A stretch of DNA of 56,683 nucleotides, taken from positions 1-56,683 of the IMG/VR virus record IMGVR_UViG_3300042922_001010; one strand, 5' to 3'. This stretch comes from a virus. Of the stretch, positions 22,856-30,830 are shown one piece after another (the stretch's first letter is position 1; the number at the start of each line of letters is the position of its first letter). Made by a program: the position numbers and the translations under genes. Below the pieces are notes generated by a model, which saw nothing but the letters and a program-made list of their open reading frames with translations, was not told the origin of the DNA and made no database searches.

Positions 22856-23526
22856 CGCGTCTCTCCTTCGGTCGGTTCAGGTGCGACAACGCAGCCGCCA
22901 GCGAGTGTTCGGGCGAACTGTTCCGCGTGCTTCTCGGACTCAAAGCGCGCGCGTAGGCGGCCAGCGCCGTTACGCACGACGTACGGCAGCGCTGGTTCCG
23001 GTTCGGGTGCGGGACGAACAGCACCGAGAGCGGCGAGAGCGTTCGCCATCATCACTAGGACGTCTACGAGATCCTGGGTGTCGTCGTAGCGCCGGTAGTC
23101 CTCCGCAAGCGCGCGAGCTTGCTGAATCAGGATCGCGACGTGCCCGTCCGGCACTTCGCGGCCGTCGGCTGCTCGGTGCTTGGAGTAGCACGCAGCTTCG
23201 TCGGCGAGACGGTTCAGCAGGCCCGCAGCATCCCCGGCAACGCCTTCGAACTCGTACTCCTCAAGCGCGCCGGCAGCGGTCCGGGCACTCGCGATCAGTG
23301 CGGCCGTGTCGGTGTCGGCTTCTCGGGGCTTGGAGTAGCCCGCGATCACCTCAGCGTCGTGAGCGACGAGCCAGCGATCGAACGCCGCAGCTCGCGCGGC
23401 ATCCTTCGCCTCGCTCTGCGCGGTGATCTCCTCCCACGGGCGCGGTTCACCGCCAACCTCGACGTACTCCCGGATCTCTTGGGTCGTCGGCGTGTACTCG
23501 GCGCGGGCTTCGGGGTAAGTGCTCAT
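22852..23526 (-). CDS. Hypothetical protein upstream of the NAD genes
   Basis: This 224-aa protein starts MSTYPEARAEYTPTTQEIRE. It is acidic and Ala-rich, with helical segments. A C-terminal piece (PYVVRNGAGRLRARFESEKH) resembles the short DUF-type tail modules of actinophage proteins. No catalytic motif. It overlaps prs by 4 bp and the upstream tiny gene by 4 bp. Confidence 0.6.
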   Translation of the reverse strand: MSTYPEARAEYTPTTQEIREYVEVGGEPRPWEEITAQSEAKDAARAAAFDRWLVAHDAEVIAGYSKPREADTDTAALIASARTAAGALEEYEFEGVAGDAAGLLNRLADEAACYSKHRAADGREVPDGHVAILIQQARALAEDYRRYDDTQDLVDVLVMMANALAALGAVRPAPEPEPALPYVVRNGAGRLRARFESEKHAEQFARTLAGGCVVAPEPTEGETR

Positions 23527-23657
23527 CGGTTCGCTCCCTCTCCGTGGCATGGGCATTGGCAGTCCGTCGGCTCGTCGCGCTCGTCATCCCATGCGTTGCC
23601 GAGGCACGCGCGGTGCTTGCCCTGTTCGCAGTCCGGATCGACGACGGGCACCTTCAC
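23523..23657 (-). CDS. Small Cys/His-rich protein (44 aa)
   Basis: A GTG start gives MKVPVVDPDCEQGKHRACLG, then NAWDDERDEPTDCQCPCHGE. The pattern C-x(4)-H-x-x-C ... C-x-C-x-C-H with a central AWD is a recurrent type of tiny zinc protein in actinophages. It overlaps the genes on both sides by 4 bp. Function unknown. Confidence 0.65.
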   Translation of the reverse strand: MKVPVVDPDCEQGKHRACLGNAWDDERDEPTDCQCPCHGEGANR

Positions 23658-24235
23658 GAGATGGCCTCCACGATCACGAGCCCCGATGCGCGCCGGCTGC
23701 CGCGCCTCTGGGACGCGAGCGACAAGACCTCGAGGTCGTAGTCGGTGGCGCGTCCGGATGCGATGCGATGGACGCCGACGATGCGCCAGACCGCGGCGCT
23801 CCCGTCCCATTTGGACTGCACGAGCTCGCCGGGCTTCGGGTTTTCGGTCGCGGGCCGGACCGTGACGTACCGGACGGTCTTCTTCGGGAGTGTGGACTCG
23901 AGGGCGTCGGCGAGCTTCACGATGAGGCTGACGCGCTGATCCGCCGCGGCGCCCGCGCGCACGAGGGACGCAGACGTGTCCGGCAGTCCGACGCACAGCG
24001 CTTCGATGTGGTCTCGAGCTTCCGCCACGAGGGCAGGGTGATCGTTCAAGGGGTCTCCTTCCTGAGAACGAGAGCGGGCGACCGCAGCATTCGCGATCGC
24101 CCGCCCGATGAGGACGTATACGTCCCCGGGTGTGAGATTGTCGTCGGTCTGGGAGTGCCAGATCCGGGTGTGGATGCCGAGTAGTTCGGCGTCCGTCAGG
24201 TCACTCGCAGTCAGCGAGGCCGATGGGCTCGTCAT
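23654..24235 (-). CDS. Hypothetical protein (193 aa)
   Basis: It starts MTSPSASLTASDLTDAELLG. The N-terminal two thirds are helical; the C-terminal third (about 115-193) is beta-rich with KKTVRYVTVRPATENPKPGE and GSAAVWRIVGVHRI. No family recognised. The 4-bp overlap with the downstream gene suggests coupled translation. Confidence 0.6.
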   Translation of the reverse strand: MTSPSASLTASDLTDAELLGIHTRIWHSQTDDNLTPGDVYVLIGRAIANAAVARSRSQEGDPLNDHPALVAEARDHIEALCVGLPDTSASLVRAGAAADQRVSLIVKLADALESTLPKKTVRYVTVRPATENPKPGELVQSKWDGSAAVWRIVGVHRIASGRATDYDLEVLSLASQRRGSRRASGLVIVEAIS

Positions 24236-24263
24236 GTTCGTCGCGCTCGTCAGGTCCGCTCAT
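24201..24263 (-). CDS. Possible micro-ORF (20 aa)
   Basis: An ATG overlapping the preceding TGA opens a frame for MSGPDERDEHDEPIGLADCE, which ends inside the next gene's start region. It is acidic and very short. It may only serve translational coupling between the two genes; I cannot support a function. Confidence 0.3.
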   Translation of the reverse strand: MSGPDERDEHDEPIGLADCE

Positions 24264-25021
24264 GCCGCCTTGTCCTTCCGTCGTCTCTCGCGCTCCGCGC
24301 GCTCTTGCTGGGTCCAGACGTGCTCGATGATCGGGCCGTACAGGTCCAGCCACTCGAACCAGTCCATGGACCACTCGCACTGCTCGTAGCCGAGCCCGCG
24401 TTCGTAGCCGAGCTCGGTGCCGCACGTGACCCGGATGTCGTCCAGGAACTCGAGCGGCGCTTTCCGCCACAGGTGGGCGTAGCGGCAGTTCGGACACGAG
24501 ATCCACGGGATGGGCCGGAGGTCGACCTCCGAGTCCGGCCATCGCTTGAGCGCGGTCTGCATCCGCTTCACGAGCACCACGGCTCGCTTCGCGCCTTCGC
24601 GGGACTGGACGATGGTCTCCGCGTCGTCCCATTCGGCGACCGCGACGCGCGCGATGAGGAACGCCTCGTCGATGGTCGCCGTGGACGGGATGACGTTGGC
24701 GCCGAGCGCCTCCATCAGCCCGTCGGCGGCCATCCACGTCTCGGGCAGGATGAGGCGCTTCTCCATCGTCGTGTCGACGCGCTCTCCCACCGCCTGCGCC
24801 ATCTTCTCGATGCTGCGGAGGTGCACGATGAGGTTCTCCACTCGGGAGAGCGCGTCCTGCGTCTTCGCCCAGCACACGCGACAGAGGTAGCCGACGCTCG
24901 CTTCCCGGGCGACGCACCCCCGGTGCGAGTCGGGGTCTTCGCACGTGGCCCAATGAGCCCCGCGCACGATGCACGGGTTCGGCCTGTCGCCTCGGTTGAC
25001 ACGTGCCAGGTCGTTGGTCAC
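24260..25021 (-). CDS. Zinc-binding protein with two Cys clusters
   Basis: This 253-aa protein has an N-terminal Cys/His cluster (CIVRGAHWATCEDPDSHRGC, then YLCRVCW) and a second one near residue 175 (WISCPNCRYAHLW) followed by a Trp-rich stretch (WSMDWFEWLDLYGP). The middle is helical. This layout is common in actinophage early regions and is usually annotated as hypothetical. The GTG start follows GAGGAG. DNA or RNA binding is plausible. Confidence 0.65.
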   Translation of the reverse strand: MTNDLARVNRGDRPNPCIVRGAHWATCEDPDSHRGCVAREASVGYLCRVCWAKTQDALSRVENLIVHLRSIEKMAQAVGERVDTTMEKRLILPETWMAADGLMEALGANVIPSTATIDEAFLIARVAVAEWDDAETIVQSREGAKRAVVLVKRMQTALKRWPDSEVDLRPIPWISCPNCRYAHLWRKAPLEFLDDIRVTCGTELGYERGLGYEQCEWSMDWFEWLDLYGPIIEHVWTQQERAERERRRKDKAA

Positions 25022-25043
25022 ACAGTCGTGCGTTCCGTGCTCC

Positions 25044-26534
25044 TCAGACTGTTCGGACAGGGGGTACTCCTTCCCTCGAGAGCAGCACGCGAAGCGCGGC
25101 TGCGGCTTGCTGCGGGACGACGCCGTTCCCCGCGGCTTTCAACTGTTCGGCGCGCGATAGGCCGATGGCGGGGTCGGTCACCCAGCCGGCGGGCCAGCCC
25201 ATCATCCATTCGGGCAGTTCCGGGTTCAGCCGGTCCTTGCCTGCCTTTCCGTCCGGGCGGACAGGCGACGGCGCGTCGCGACCGATGACCCTCGCCCAGC
25301 GGTCGACGGCACCCTGGTATGGCCCCCAGGTATCGCCGGGGACGACGACGCCTTGCGGCCGCTCATCGTCGCTGCGCGTGCCGCCCATGGCGTATGCGAT
25401 TTCCGTCGATGAGCCGCCCCGCGTCGCGCGAGGCGTCGGCATCAGTCCGTGCTCGGTCACGTCGGCCAGGGAGACCGTGTGTCCGCCGTCGCGGCGTTTG
25501 TCCGGGTGCTGCGACCCTCCGCGCGACCCGCTGTAGGCGTCCGGAGTAGGGAGCAGAACCGCTCGAGTCAGCGATGGGTGCCCGCCGTTGTAGACCGTGT
25601 CGACCGTCTTCTTCGCCTCGGCCGCGCTGGGCGTTGGGAGCAGCTGCACGGCGATGGCGAGAGGCATCCCCATGCCGTTGCCGTTCTTCGCAGTGAGCTT
25701 GACCCGCTCGCGCCGAGCGAGCCAGCTTTCGGTCCCTTCTCCGTCGTTCGGGTTCATGGCAGCCGGCGTCGGCAGCAGTGTCAGATCACGATTCGACCGT
25801 CCTCGATCTCCTCCCGGATCTGATCCGAAAGACGCATCGTCGCCCGCGGGCGCTCCCTGTTCCGCGGGCCGCCGTCCGCTTCCGCGGCTGCGGGTGTTCT
25901 CAGCAGGCCAAGCGAGGATGAAGACTCGGAACCGGCCATGGGGAGCGCCGATTTCGGATGCTGGTAGGCCGATCCACTCCGCATCGAACCCGAGCTGGGC
26001 CAGGTCGCCAAGAACGGCTCCAAGTGCCCGCAGAGCATGTTGCTCGTCGTTGTCTCCCAGACACCACGGGCAGCGTTCCATGTCGCTATGTGCTTCTGCA
26101 CTCAGCAGTCCTCTCACGTTCTCGATGACGACCCAGTCGGGCCGATCCTCGGCGATGGATCGCGCGAACTCGGACCACAGGCCCGAGCGTGTGCCATCCC
26201 TCATCCCGCGACGGCCACCGGCCATCGAAACGTCCTGGCAGGGGAATCCGCCGGCGCGGATGTCAGTATGGGTGACCTGCCGGAAGTCGATCTTCGTGAC
26301 ATCACCGAGGTTGGGGACGTCGGGGTAGCGGTGCGCGAGCACCTTTGAAGGCGCGGCATCGAACTCAGCGAACCAGGCGGGCTCGGATCCGAAGACCTCG
26401 TCGACCGCCATGCCGAGTCCGCCGACGCCTGCGAACAGTTCTCCCGAGCGGAGCCGCCGAGGGGCGGGGGCGGCGCAACGGCACGCCACCACCCGCCCCT
26501 TGAACCTGCCGCACCAATCGCAGCGTGGGGTCAT
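25044..26534 (-). CDS. DNA (cytosine-5) methyltransferase
   Basis: This 496-aa enzyme has an N-terminal Cys cluster (CDWCGRFKGRVVACRC), then the C5 motifs: SGELFAGVGGLGMAVDEVFG (motif I), AGGFPCQDVSMAG (catalytic PCQ, motif IV), VVIENVRG (motif VI) and KAAGNGVVPQQ (motif X). The long target-recognition part carries four spaced LLPTP/LMPTP units. No matching restriction gene is visible, so it is probably an orphan methylase protecting phage DNA or altering host sites. Confidence 0.9.
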   Translation of the reverse strand: MTPRCDWCGRFKGRVVACRCAAPAPRRLRSGELFAGVGGLGMAVDEVFGSEPAWFAEFDAAPSKVLAHRYPDVPNLGDVTKIDFRQVTHTDIRAGGFPCQDVSMAGGRRGMRDGTRSGLWSEFARSIAEDRPDWVVIENVRGLLSAEAHSDMERCPWCLGDNDEQHALRALGAVLGDLAQLGFDAEWIGLPASEIGAPHGRFRVFILAWPAENTRSRGSGRRPAEQGAPAGDDASFGSDPGGDRGRSNRDLTLLPTPAAMNPNDGEGTESWLARRERVKLTAKNGNGMGMPLAIAVQLLPTPSAAEAKKTVDTVYNGGHPSLTRAVLLPTPDAYSGSRGGSQHPDKRRDGGHTVSLADVTEHGLMPTPRATRGGSSTEIAYAMGGTRSDDERPQGVVVPGDTWGPYQGAVDRWARVIGRDAPSPVRPDGKAGKDRLNPELPEWMMGWPAGWVTDPAIGLSRAEQLKAAGNGVVPQQAAAALRVLLSREGVPPVRTV

Positions 26535-26704
26535 GCGGCCCGTGCGGGGTCGTTCGGGCACGGAAGGGCGGAGCGGCCGTACGGGGTGCGGCAGTTCCCG
26601 CACGAGTGCACGATCTGCTTCACCTCCGGCGCCCGTGCCTCCTCGAGCCACCCGGCTTCCTCGTCGGTGATGCGGGCGCGCGGGTAGCTGTATCCAGGTG
26701 TCAT
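26531..26704 (-). CDS. Small zinc-binding protein (57 aa)
   Basis: It starts MTPGYSYPRARITDEEAGWL and ends with a Cys pattern SCGNCRTPYGRSALPCPND (three Cys). The ATG at 26704 overlaps nothing upstream and the stop overlaps the methyltransferase start. Probably a zinc knuckle. Function unknown. Confidence 0.6.
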   Translation of the reverse strand: MTPGYSYPRARITDEEAGWLEEARAPEVKQIVHSCGNCRTPYGRSALPCPNDPARAA

Positions 26705-26718
26705 CTGTTCCTCTCGGG

Positions 26719-27240
26719 TCAGAACGGGGTGTCGTCGCCGTATGAGCCGGGCGTCGACCACGCGTCGGTGTCGGTCGAGCCGGCGCTTCCGGGCTGTCGG
26801 GTGGCCCACTCGTCGGTCTGCGGCGGCTGGGAGTTGTTCCCGCTCCACGAGCCGGAGTTGCCGCCGCCGTTGCCGGATGCGGCGCGCGTGACCTGCGCTG
26901 TCGCGTAGCGCAGCGACGGGCCGATCTCGTCGACCTCGAGCTCGATGGACGTGCGGTTCTGGCCCTCGCGGTCCTGGTAGGAACGCTGCTTGAGGCGACC
27001 GGTCGCGATGACGCGGAAGCCCTTCGTCAGCGACCCGGAGACGTGTTCGGCGAACTCCCGCCAGACGGATGCGCGAAGGAACAGCGCGTCGCCGTCCTTC
27101 CACTCCCCCGATGCCCGGTCGAAGTTCCGCGGGGTCGACGCGATCGTGAAGTTCGCGACGGGGAGGCCGTTCTGCGTGTACCGCAGCTCGGGGTCGGCGG
27201 TCAGGTTGCCGACGACGGTGATGAGTGTCTCGCCGGCCAT
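26719..27240 (-). CDS. ssb: Single-stranded DNA-binding protein
   Basis: This 173-aa SSB has an N-terminal OB fold (about 1-110): [20 protein letters not shown], then VANFTIAS and [10 protein letters not shown] Gly/Ser/Asn/Gln-rich linker and an acidic tip, YGDDTPF, follow; the tip is the usual partner-binding tail. It coats ssDNA in replication and in recombination by the phage's RecE/Erf-like pair. Confidence 0.93.
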   Translation of the reverse strand: MAGETLITVVGNLTADPELRYTQNGLPVANFTIASTPRNFDRASGEWKDGDALFLRASVWREFAEHVSGSLTKGFRVIATGRLKQRSYQDREGQNRTSIELEVDEIGPSLRYATAQVTRAASGNGGGNSGSWSGNNSQPPQTDEWATRQPGSAGSTDTDAWSTPGSYGDDTPF

Positions 27241-27485
27241 CAGACATCTCCTCCGACGCGACGGGCGAGTTCGTCGATCTTGTCCGGCCGGAACCCGGCC
27301 CAGCCGTCGTTACCGACCATGACGACGGGCGCAGAAGCGAATCCGAGAGACTTCGCCGCTTCGAGGTTCGCCGGTTCGGTCAGGTCTTCGGTCTCGAACG
27401 GGATGCCCTTCTTCGTCAGAGCCTCCTTGGTGAGATCGCACTGCTTGCAGTTGGGTTTGGTGTAGACGGTGACGTTGGACGTCAT
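27240..27485 (-). CDS. NrdH-like glutaredoxin
   Basis: This 81-aa thioredoxin-fold protein starts [20 protein letters not shown] with the redox motif CKQC at residues 13-16. A cis-Pro segment (SAPVVMV) and the NrdH-type [12 protein letters not shown] end follow. NrdH proteins reduce class Ib ribonucleotide reductase. None is encoded here, so it would serve the host enzyme to raise dNTPs. It overlaps its neighbours by 1-4 bp. Confidence 0.88.
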   Translation of the reverse strand: MTSNVTVYTKPNCKQCDLTKEALTKKGIPFETEDLTEPANLEAAKSLGFASAPVVMVGNDGWAGFRPDKIDELARRVGGDV

Positions 27486-27856
27486 GGGGCTTCCTTCCTG
27501 CCGCCGAGGATGACGGCGAGGTCTCCGAGGGTCATCACGACCCACTGGTCTGCGGGGTTCGTGGTGCCCCGTCGTTTCGCGACGACGACACCGACGGGTG
27601 CGTCGTCGTTGGCGGCCTCGAGGTGGGCTTCTGCGACCCACTCCGCGGCCTTGATCTGTCCGCCGTAGTCCTTGCACTCGATGACGACGCGTTCACCCAG
27701 CGCTGTGCGGACGCCGCCGATGTCGCCGCGGTCCTTGGCGCCGTTCCGAGCGCGCCGTTCGATGCGGTCGTCGGACAACGCCGCTGCGAGGTACTCCGCC
27801 GTGCGGGTCTCCATGGCGGTGCCCGCCGCCTTCGCGGACGAACGTGACCGGGTCAC
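27482..27856 (-). CDS. PD-(D/E)xK nuclease, resolvase-like
   Basis: This 124-aa protein (GTG start overlapping the previous stop; an ATG 14 codons on is the alternative) has the nuclease core DRGDIGGV followed by ERVVIECKDYGGQIKAAEW, the D-(x)n-E-x-K signature, and a later VVVAKRRG strand. The size fits Holliday junction resolvase- or RecB-like small nucleases of actinophages. A role in recombination or branch resolution is likely. Confidence 0.75.
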   Translation of the reverse strand: MTRSRSSAKAAGTAMETRTAEYLAAALSDDRIERRARNGAKDRGDIGGVRTALGERVVIECKDYGGQIKAAEWVAEAHLEAANDDAPVGVVVAKRRGTTNPADQWVVMTLGDLAVILGGRKEAP

Positions 27857-28389
27857 GAGGTTTCTCCGCGAAGCCGAACGATGTGTCCGTCCAAGCCAGC
27901 GGACTCGAGTGCGGCGGCATCCCGCTCCCCGTAGGCGATGAGCACGCTCGGCGCGCCCGAATTGGCGTTCGCCTTCCTGCCGGTCGGATCCAGGAATGTG
28001 ACACGACCGCGGAGGAACAGGATGGCTGTCGCTTGCGGCCATACCCAGTCGTGAAACAGTGCCGTCTCGGTGCGGGCGAAGATGAGCGCGGTGCCCTGCC
28101 CATGGCGCGCGAGGGCACCCATCCAGTCGGACATCGTCCTGCCGTACGGAGGGTTCAGCCAGACCCGCCCCGTCCACGGAAGCGACAGTCCGTCGCCGAC
28201 TACTTCTGGCGTCCAGACTTCGGTAGCGGTGGGATGCCCGGGGGCGCCGCACGGATCGAGGTCGAAGGTTCCCAGCGCTTCGATTAGGGGTAGCGGCGTA
28301 AGCCACCTGTCGTTTCGCCCGGCGAATGGGTTCTCGTCGAAGATGTCCGCGCGAGCGGATGTCTTTCCGACGGCGAGTGCCCGGCTCAT
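27853..28389 (-). CDS. DNA N6-adenine methyltransferase (Dam-like phage family)
   Basis: This 178-aa protein carries the signature of the phage DNA N-6-adenine methyltransferase family: NDRWLTPLPLIEALG, FDLDPCGAPGHPTA and VWLNPPYGRTMSDW (catalytic NPPY). It methylates adenine, probably in a short site. Being alone, without nuclease, it is another orphan methylase in the same operon as the cytosine enzyme. Confidence 0.88.
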   Translation of the reverse strand: MSRALAVGKTSARADIFDENPFAGRNDRWLTPLPLIEALGTFDLDPCGAPGHPTATEVWTPEVVGDGLSLPWTGRVWLNPPYGRTMSDWMGALARHGQGTALIFARTETALFHDWVWPQATAILFLRGRVTFLDPTGRKANANSGAPSVLIAYGERDAAALESAGLDGHIVRLRGETS

Positions 28390-29339
28390 GCCGCCCCTCT
28401 CAGTTCAGATTGGTCGTACACGGGCAGCTCGAGCTCGCCGCGGACGCGGTCGACCGTCTTCACGCTGCAGTCGATGTAGGCGCCGATCCGCCCTGCCGAC
28501 CATCTCCGCGCGTTGAGCTTCGTGATGACCTCGCGGCGTTCGACCGGCGACATCTCCGGCTTGTCTCCGTCGAGAGCCGCCAGGATGACCGCCTCGTCGT
28601 TACGCGTCAGGAACCCGCGTTCGGTGGCTCCGCGCTTCCACTCCGCGGGCTCCGCGCTCGGGTCGTCGATGACGTCGTCATCCCACGCGAGCGGCGGGGC
28701 GTACCCGTTCTTCGCGGCGATGTTCCGGATGCGCTGCACCTCCCACGTGTCGGGCAGCTTCGTCATCGACAGTTCGTCGTAGAGCGCGGCGACCGCGATG
28801 CGGGTCGGTTCGACCACGAACTCCTGTCGCATCACGCGTGATGCGAATGGGCGGGGCTTGTGGAGCCGTGCGGACAATTCGGTCGTCGAGTAGCCGAGCG
28901 CCATGAGCGCCTGCATTCGGCGGCGGGTGCCCGTGCCGTCGACTCGCTGGCCGGCGTCGATGCTGCGTGCCGGTTTGACGGCGAGCAGTGCGCGCTCCGT
29001 GGTCGCGAAGATCCACGGCACCTTGCCCTTGGTGATGTTCCGGACGGTGAGCTCCGACAGCCCGGCGCGCGCGGCGATGTCCCGCTGCGTCATCCGCGCC
29101 TCGAGCAGCGTGGCGATGTGGGCGGTCGCGGCGGCCGGGTCGACCTCGCGGCGACGGACGCCGTTCGCGAAGCTGGCGCGGCGGGTGCGTTCCCGCTTCG
29201 CGACGCCGTCGCGGCACGGCTGGCACCGGCACTTGTGCGTCTTGTAGCAGGCGCTCGTGGCCTTGTGCGCGTGGTCAGGCGGGCACGAAAAAGGCACCGT
29301 CTCCGGTGCCTTCGTGGTGGTGGTCTGGGCGGCGCTCAA
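28386..29339 (-). CDS. HTH DNA-binding protein with Cys-rich N-terminus
   Basis: This 317-aa protein has an N-terminal Cys/His segment (SACYKTHKCRCQPCRDG) followed by basic residues. An HTH lies near 85-105 (MTQRDIAARAGLSELTVRNI) and a second near 285 (SAGRIGAYIDCSVKTVDRVR). Such multi-HTH proteins are common in actinophages and resemble WhiB-adjacent regulators. The TTG start overlaps the previous stop. A strong intrinsic terminator lies inside codons 10-17, which may make expression conditional. Confidence 0.7.
   Translation of the reverse strand: MSAAQTTTTKAPETVPFSCPPDHAHKATSACYKTHKCRCQPCRDGVAKRERTRRASFANGVRRREVDPAAATAHIATLLEARMTQRDIAARAGLSELTVRNITKGKVPWIFATTERALLAVKPARSIDAGQRVDGTGTRRRMQALMALGYSTTELSARLHKPRPFASRVMRQEFVVEPTRIAVAALYDELSMTKLPDTWEVQRIRNIAAKNGYAPPLAWDDDVIDDPSAEPAEWKRGATERGFLTRNDEAVILAALDGDKPEMSPVERREVITKLNARRWSAGRIGAYIDCSVKTVDRVRGELELPVYDQSELRGAA
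29286..29312 (-). terminator. Intrinsic terminator inside the HTH gene
   Basis: On the minus strand, AAGGCACCG and CGGTGCCTT form a 9-bp stem closed by the GNRA-type tetraloop GAGA and run into TTTTT. It lies about 28 bases inside the HTH reading frame. Either the true start is further on (no good start is seen) or this is an attenuator-like stop relieved by translation or antitermination. Confidence 0.8.
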
Positions 29340-29476
29340 GCGGTCACCCTCGCTACCCGATATTTCTCGTAGCCGCACGCGCGGTTGAGGTACGCGACGT
29401 CCTCGAACGACCACGGCATCGCCGAGGTCTTCCAGGCGCCGTGCTTGCTGTGGCGGTACTGGATGGTCAGGGTCAC
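29336..29476 (-). CDS. Hypothetical 46-aa protein
   Basis: A GTG start overlapping the previous stop gives MTLTIQYRHSKHGAWKTSAM, then a small basic, aromatic-rich body ending YEKYRVARVTA. It overlaps the HTH gene start by 4 bp. No known family. Confidence 0.55.
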   Translation of the reverse strand: MTLTIQYRHSKHGAWKTSAMPWSFEDVAYLNRACGYEKYRVARVTA

Positions 29477-29997
29477 GAGTCCTCCTTGGGCCACATGCGG
29501 TACCCGGCCGCGATCTCGTCCGAGTAGTAGAACGACTCGTCCTCGAACATGAAGGCGCCGCTCTCGAGCACCCACGCGTCGTTCGTCTTCCCCGTCTTCG
29601 TGGTGATGTTCCACACCTCGCGGGGCTTGGCGTCCTCCCACGCCTGCGGGTCGGGATTCGCGTCCAGCCATGCGTGGCCGGCGCGAATGTAAGGCTCCTC
29701 ACCCAGCGGGCGGTCGAGCTTCTCCCATACGGTCCAGTGGCTGAGCGTGTCGGGCTCGAGTACGAGCACGGCGCGGCCGTCAGTGTCGTCGGCGGACGGA
29801 CGGCGGAAGAACAGCCAACCGGGGAAGTCCGGGTGGGCGCCGACGCCGAGGCGAGCTCGCTCCTCTGCTGCGAAGAACTCGCGGGCAGCGTCTTCGTTCC
29901 GATGTGCGTCGATGTAGTCGCCTTCGTTGAACGTCAGGTCGCCGTCCGCGTCGCGAGTGATGGTGACGCCGTTGGTGGCGGTGAAGGGAAGGTTCAT
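29473..29997 (-). CDS. Hypothetical protein (174 aa)
   Basis: It starts MNLPFTATNGVTITRDADGD and is acidic and aromatic-rich, with WLFFRRPSADDTDGRAVLVL and a late FMFEDESFYYSDEIAAGY. The ATG at 29997 overlaps the stop of the initiator gene. No family recognised, but it is the gene co-translated with the replication initiator. Confidence 0.6.
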   Translation of the reverse strand: MNLPFTATNGVTITRDADGDLTFNEGDYIDAHRNEDAAREFFAAEERARLGVGAHPDFPGWLFFRRPSADDTDGRAVLVLEPDTLSHWTVWEKLDRPLGEEPYIRAGHAWLDANPDPQAWEDAKPREVWNITTKTGKTNDAWVLESGAFMFEDESFYYSDEIAAGYRMWPKEDS

Positions 29998-30827
29998 GCG
30001 TTCTCCTTTTCGGCCGCGATGGCGCGGCACTTGTCGCATGGCAGCGGCCACCCCGGGTGTTGGTCGCACTCGGGGTCGCGCTGCGCTCGTGGTGCCGGGC
30101 GAGACGCGGTGATGTGGTCGCGCGCCTCGCCCGGGTTCTTCGTGATGGATCCGAGGACGTACGCCTGGGGGCGTGTGACGTCGGATCCGCGCTCGAGGAT
30201 GGTCACTGCGAGCGCTGACGCCTCGGCGGGCGACGGCTGCACGCCTGCCTTCTCAGCGATGTGGCGGATGAGCCTGTCCGGGTCGATGCCGAGCCCCGAG
30301 ATGACAGCCCGAGAGATTTCCGTCTGTCCGTCGCCGCTCTCGCGGTTACCAGAGTGAGATGACTGACTGACTGTATTTAGTCCCTCTGAACTCTGGACTC
30401 TGACCTCTGGACTCTGACTCTGCTTTCGTTCGGGTTCGTCTGGGTTCCCGTCATAACCCGGCTGGGTTTCCTCGGGTTTCTTCCGAGGGCGCCCGCCCTT
30501 GCTCCCGTTCGCGCGACTGACGGCCGCCAGGCGCTCCCGGTCAGCCTTCGTCTGCTGGTGCTCCGCATAGTCCCGGATGACGTAGTCGTTGCCCTCGAGC
30601 AGCACAAGCGGGCGCACGGGATGACTGGACACCAACGCGTCGAGCAGCCGTTGCTCCCACATGAACTCGGCGTCGACCACGGGGATGCGGCCGTCGAGAT
30701 CGTTCATGCGGGAGAACCCGTTCATCTCGACGAACGTCCACTTCACGTCCGCCGGGAGCCGCGACACTTTCGGGTGCCAGGGGAAGTCGTTCGGGAACGT
30801 CATGTAGAGGCGGCTGTCACGTGGCAT
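29994..30827 (-). CDS. Replication initiation protein (probable)
   Basis: This 277-aa protein starts MPRDSRLYMTFPNDFPWHPK, a start typical of actinophage replication initiator/DnaD-like proteins. The N-terminal domain (1-95) looks like a winged HTH. A Ser/Gln-rich linker follows (about 115-165, encoded by tandem DNA repeats), then a helical C-terminal domain and a Cys/His end (CDQHPGWPLPCDKCRAIA). With no polymerase or helicase gene in the phage, this protein likely recruits host replication proteins to the origin. Confidence 0.7.
   Translation of the reverse strand: MPRDSRLYMTFPNDFPWHPKVSRLPADVKWTFVEMNGFSRMNDLDGRIPVVDAEFMWEQRLLDALVSSHPVRPLVLLEGNDYVIRDYAEHQQTKADRERLAAVSRANGSKGGRPRKKPEETQPGYDGNPDEPERKQSQSPEVRVQSSEGLNTVSQSSHSGNRESGDGQTEISRAVISGLGIDPDRLIRHIAEKAGVQPSPAEASALAVTILERGSDVTRPQAYVLGSITKNPGEARDHITASRPAPRAQRDPECDQHPGWPLPCDKCRAIAAEKENA
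30340..30480. repeat. Candidate replication origin (iterons inside the initiator gene)
   Basis: Within the initiator's linker region there are six tandem copies of CTCTGRA (30384-30422, 5-7 bases each), a short ACTG run (about 30361-30372) and four GGGTT words plus one inverted AACCC (about 30430-30480). The segment is less GC-rich than its surroundings. Lambda O likewise has its origin iterons inside the initiator gene, so this is my best origin candidate. Confidence 0.55.
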
Positions 30828-30830
30828 TCA

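Noticed and set aside
30384-30422. CRISPR array
   Set aside because: The tandem units are 5-7 bp with no spacers and lie inside a gene; they fit iterons or a coding repeat, not CRISPR. No other array-like pattern was seen in the window.
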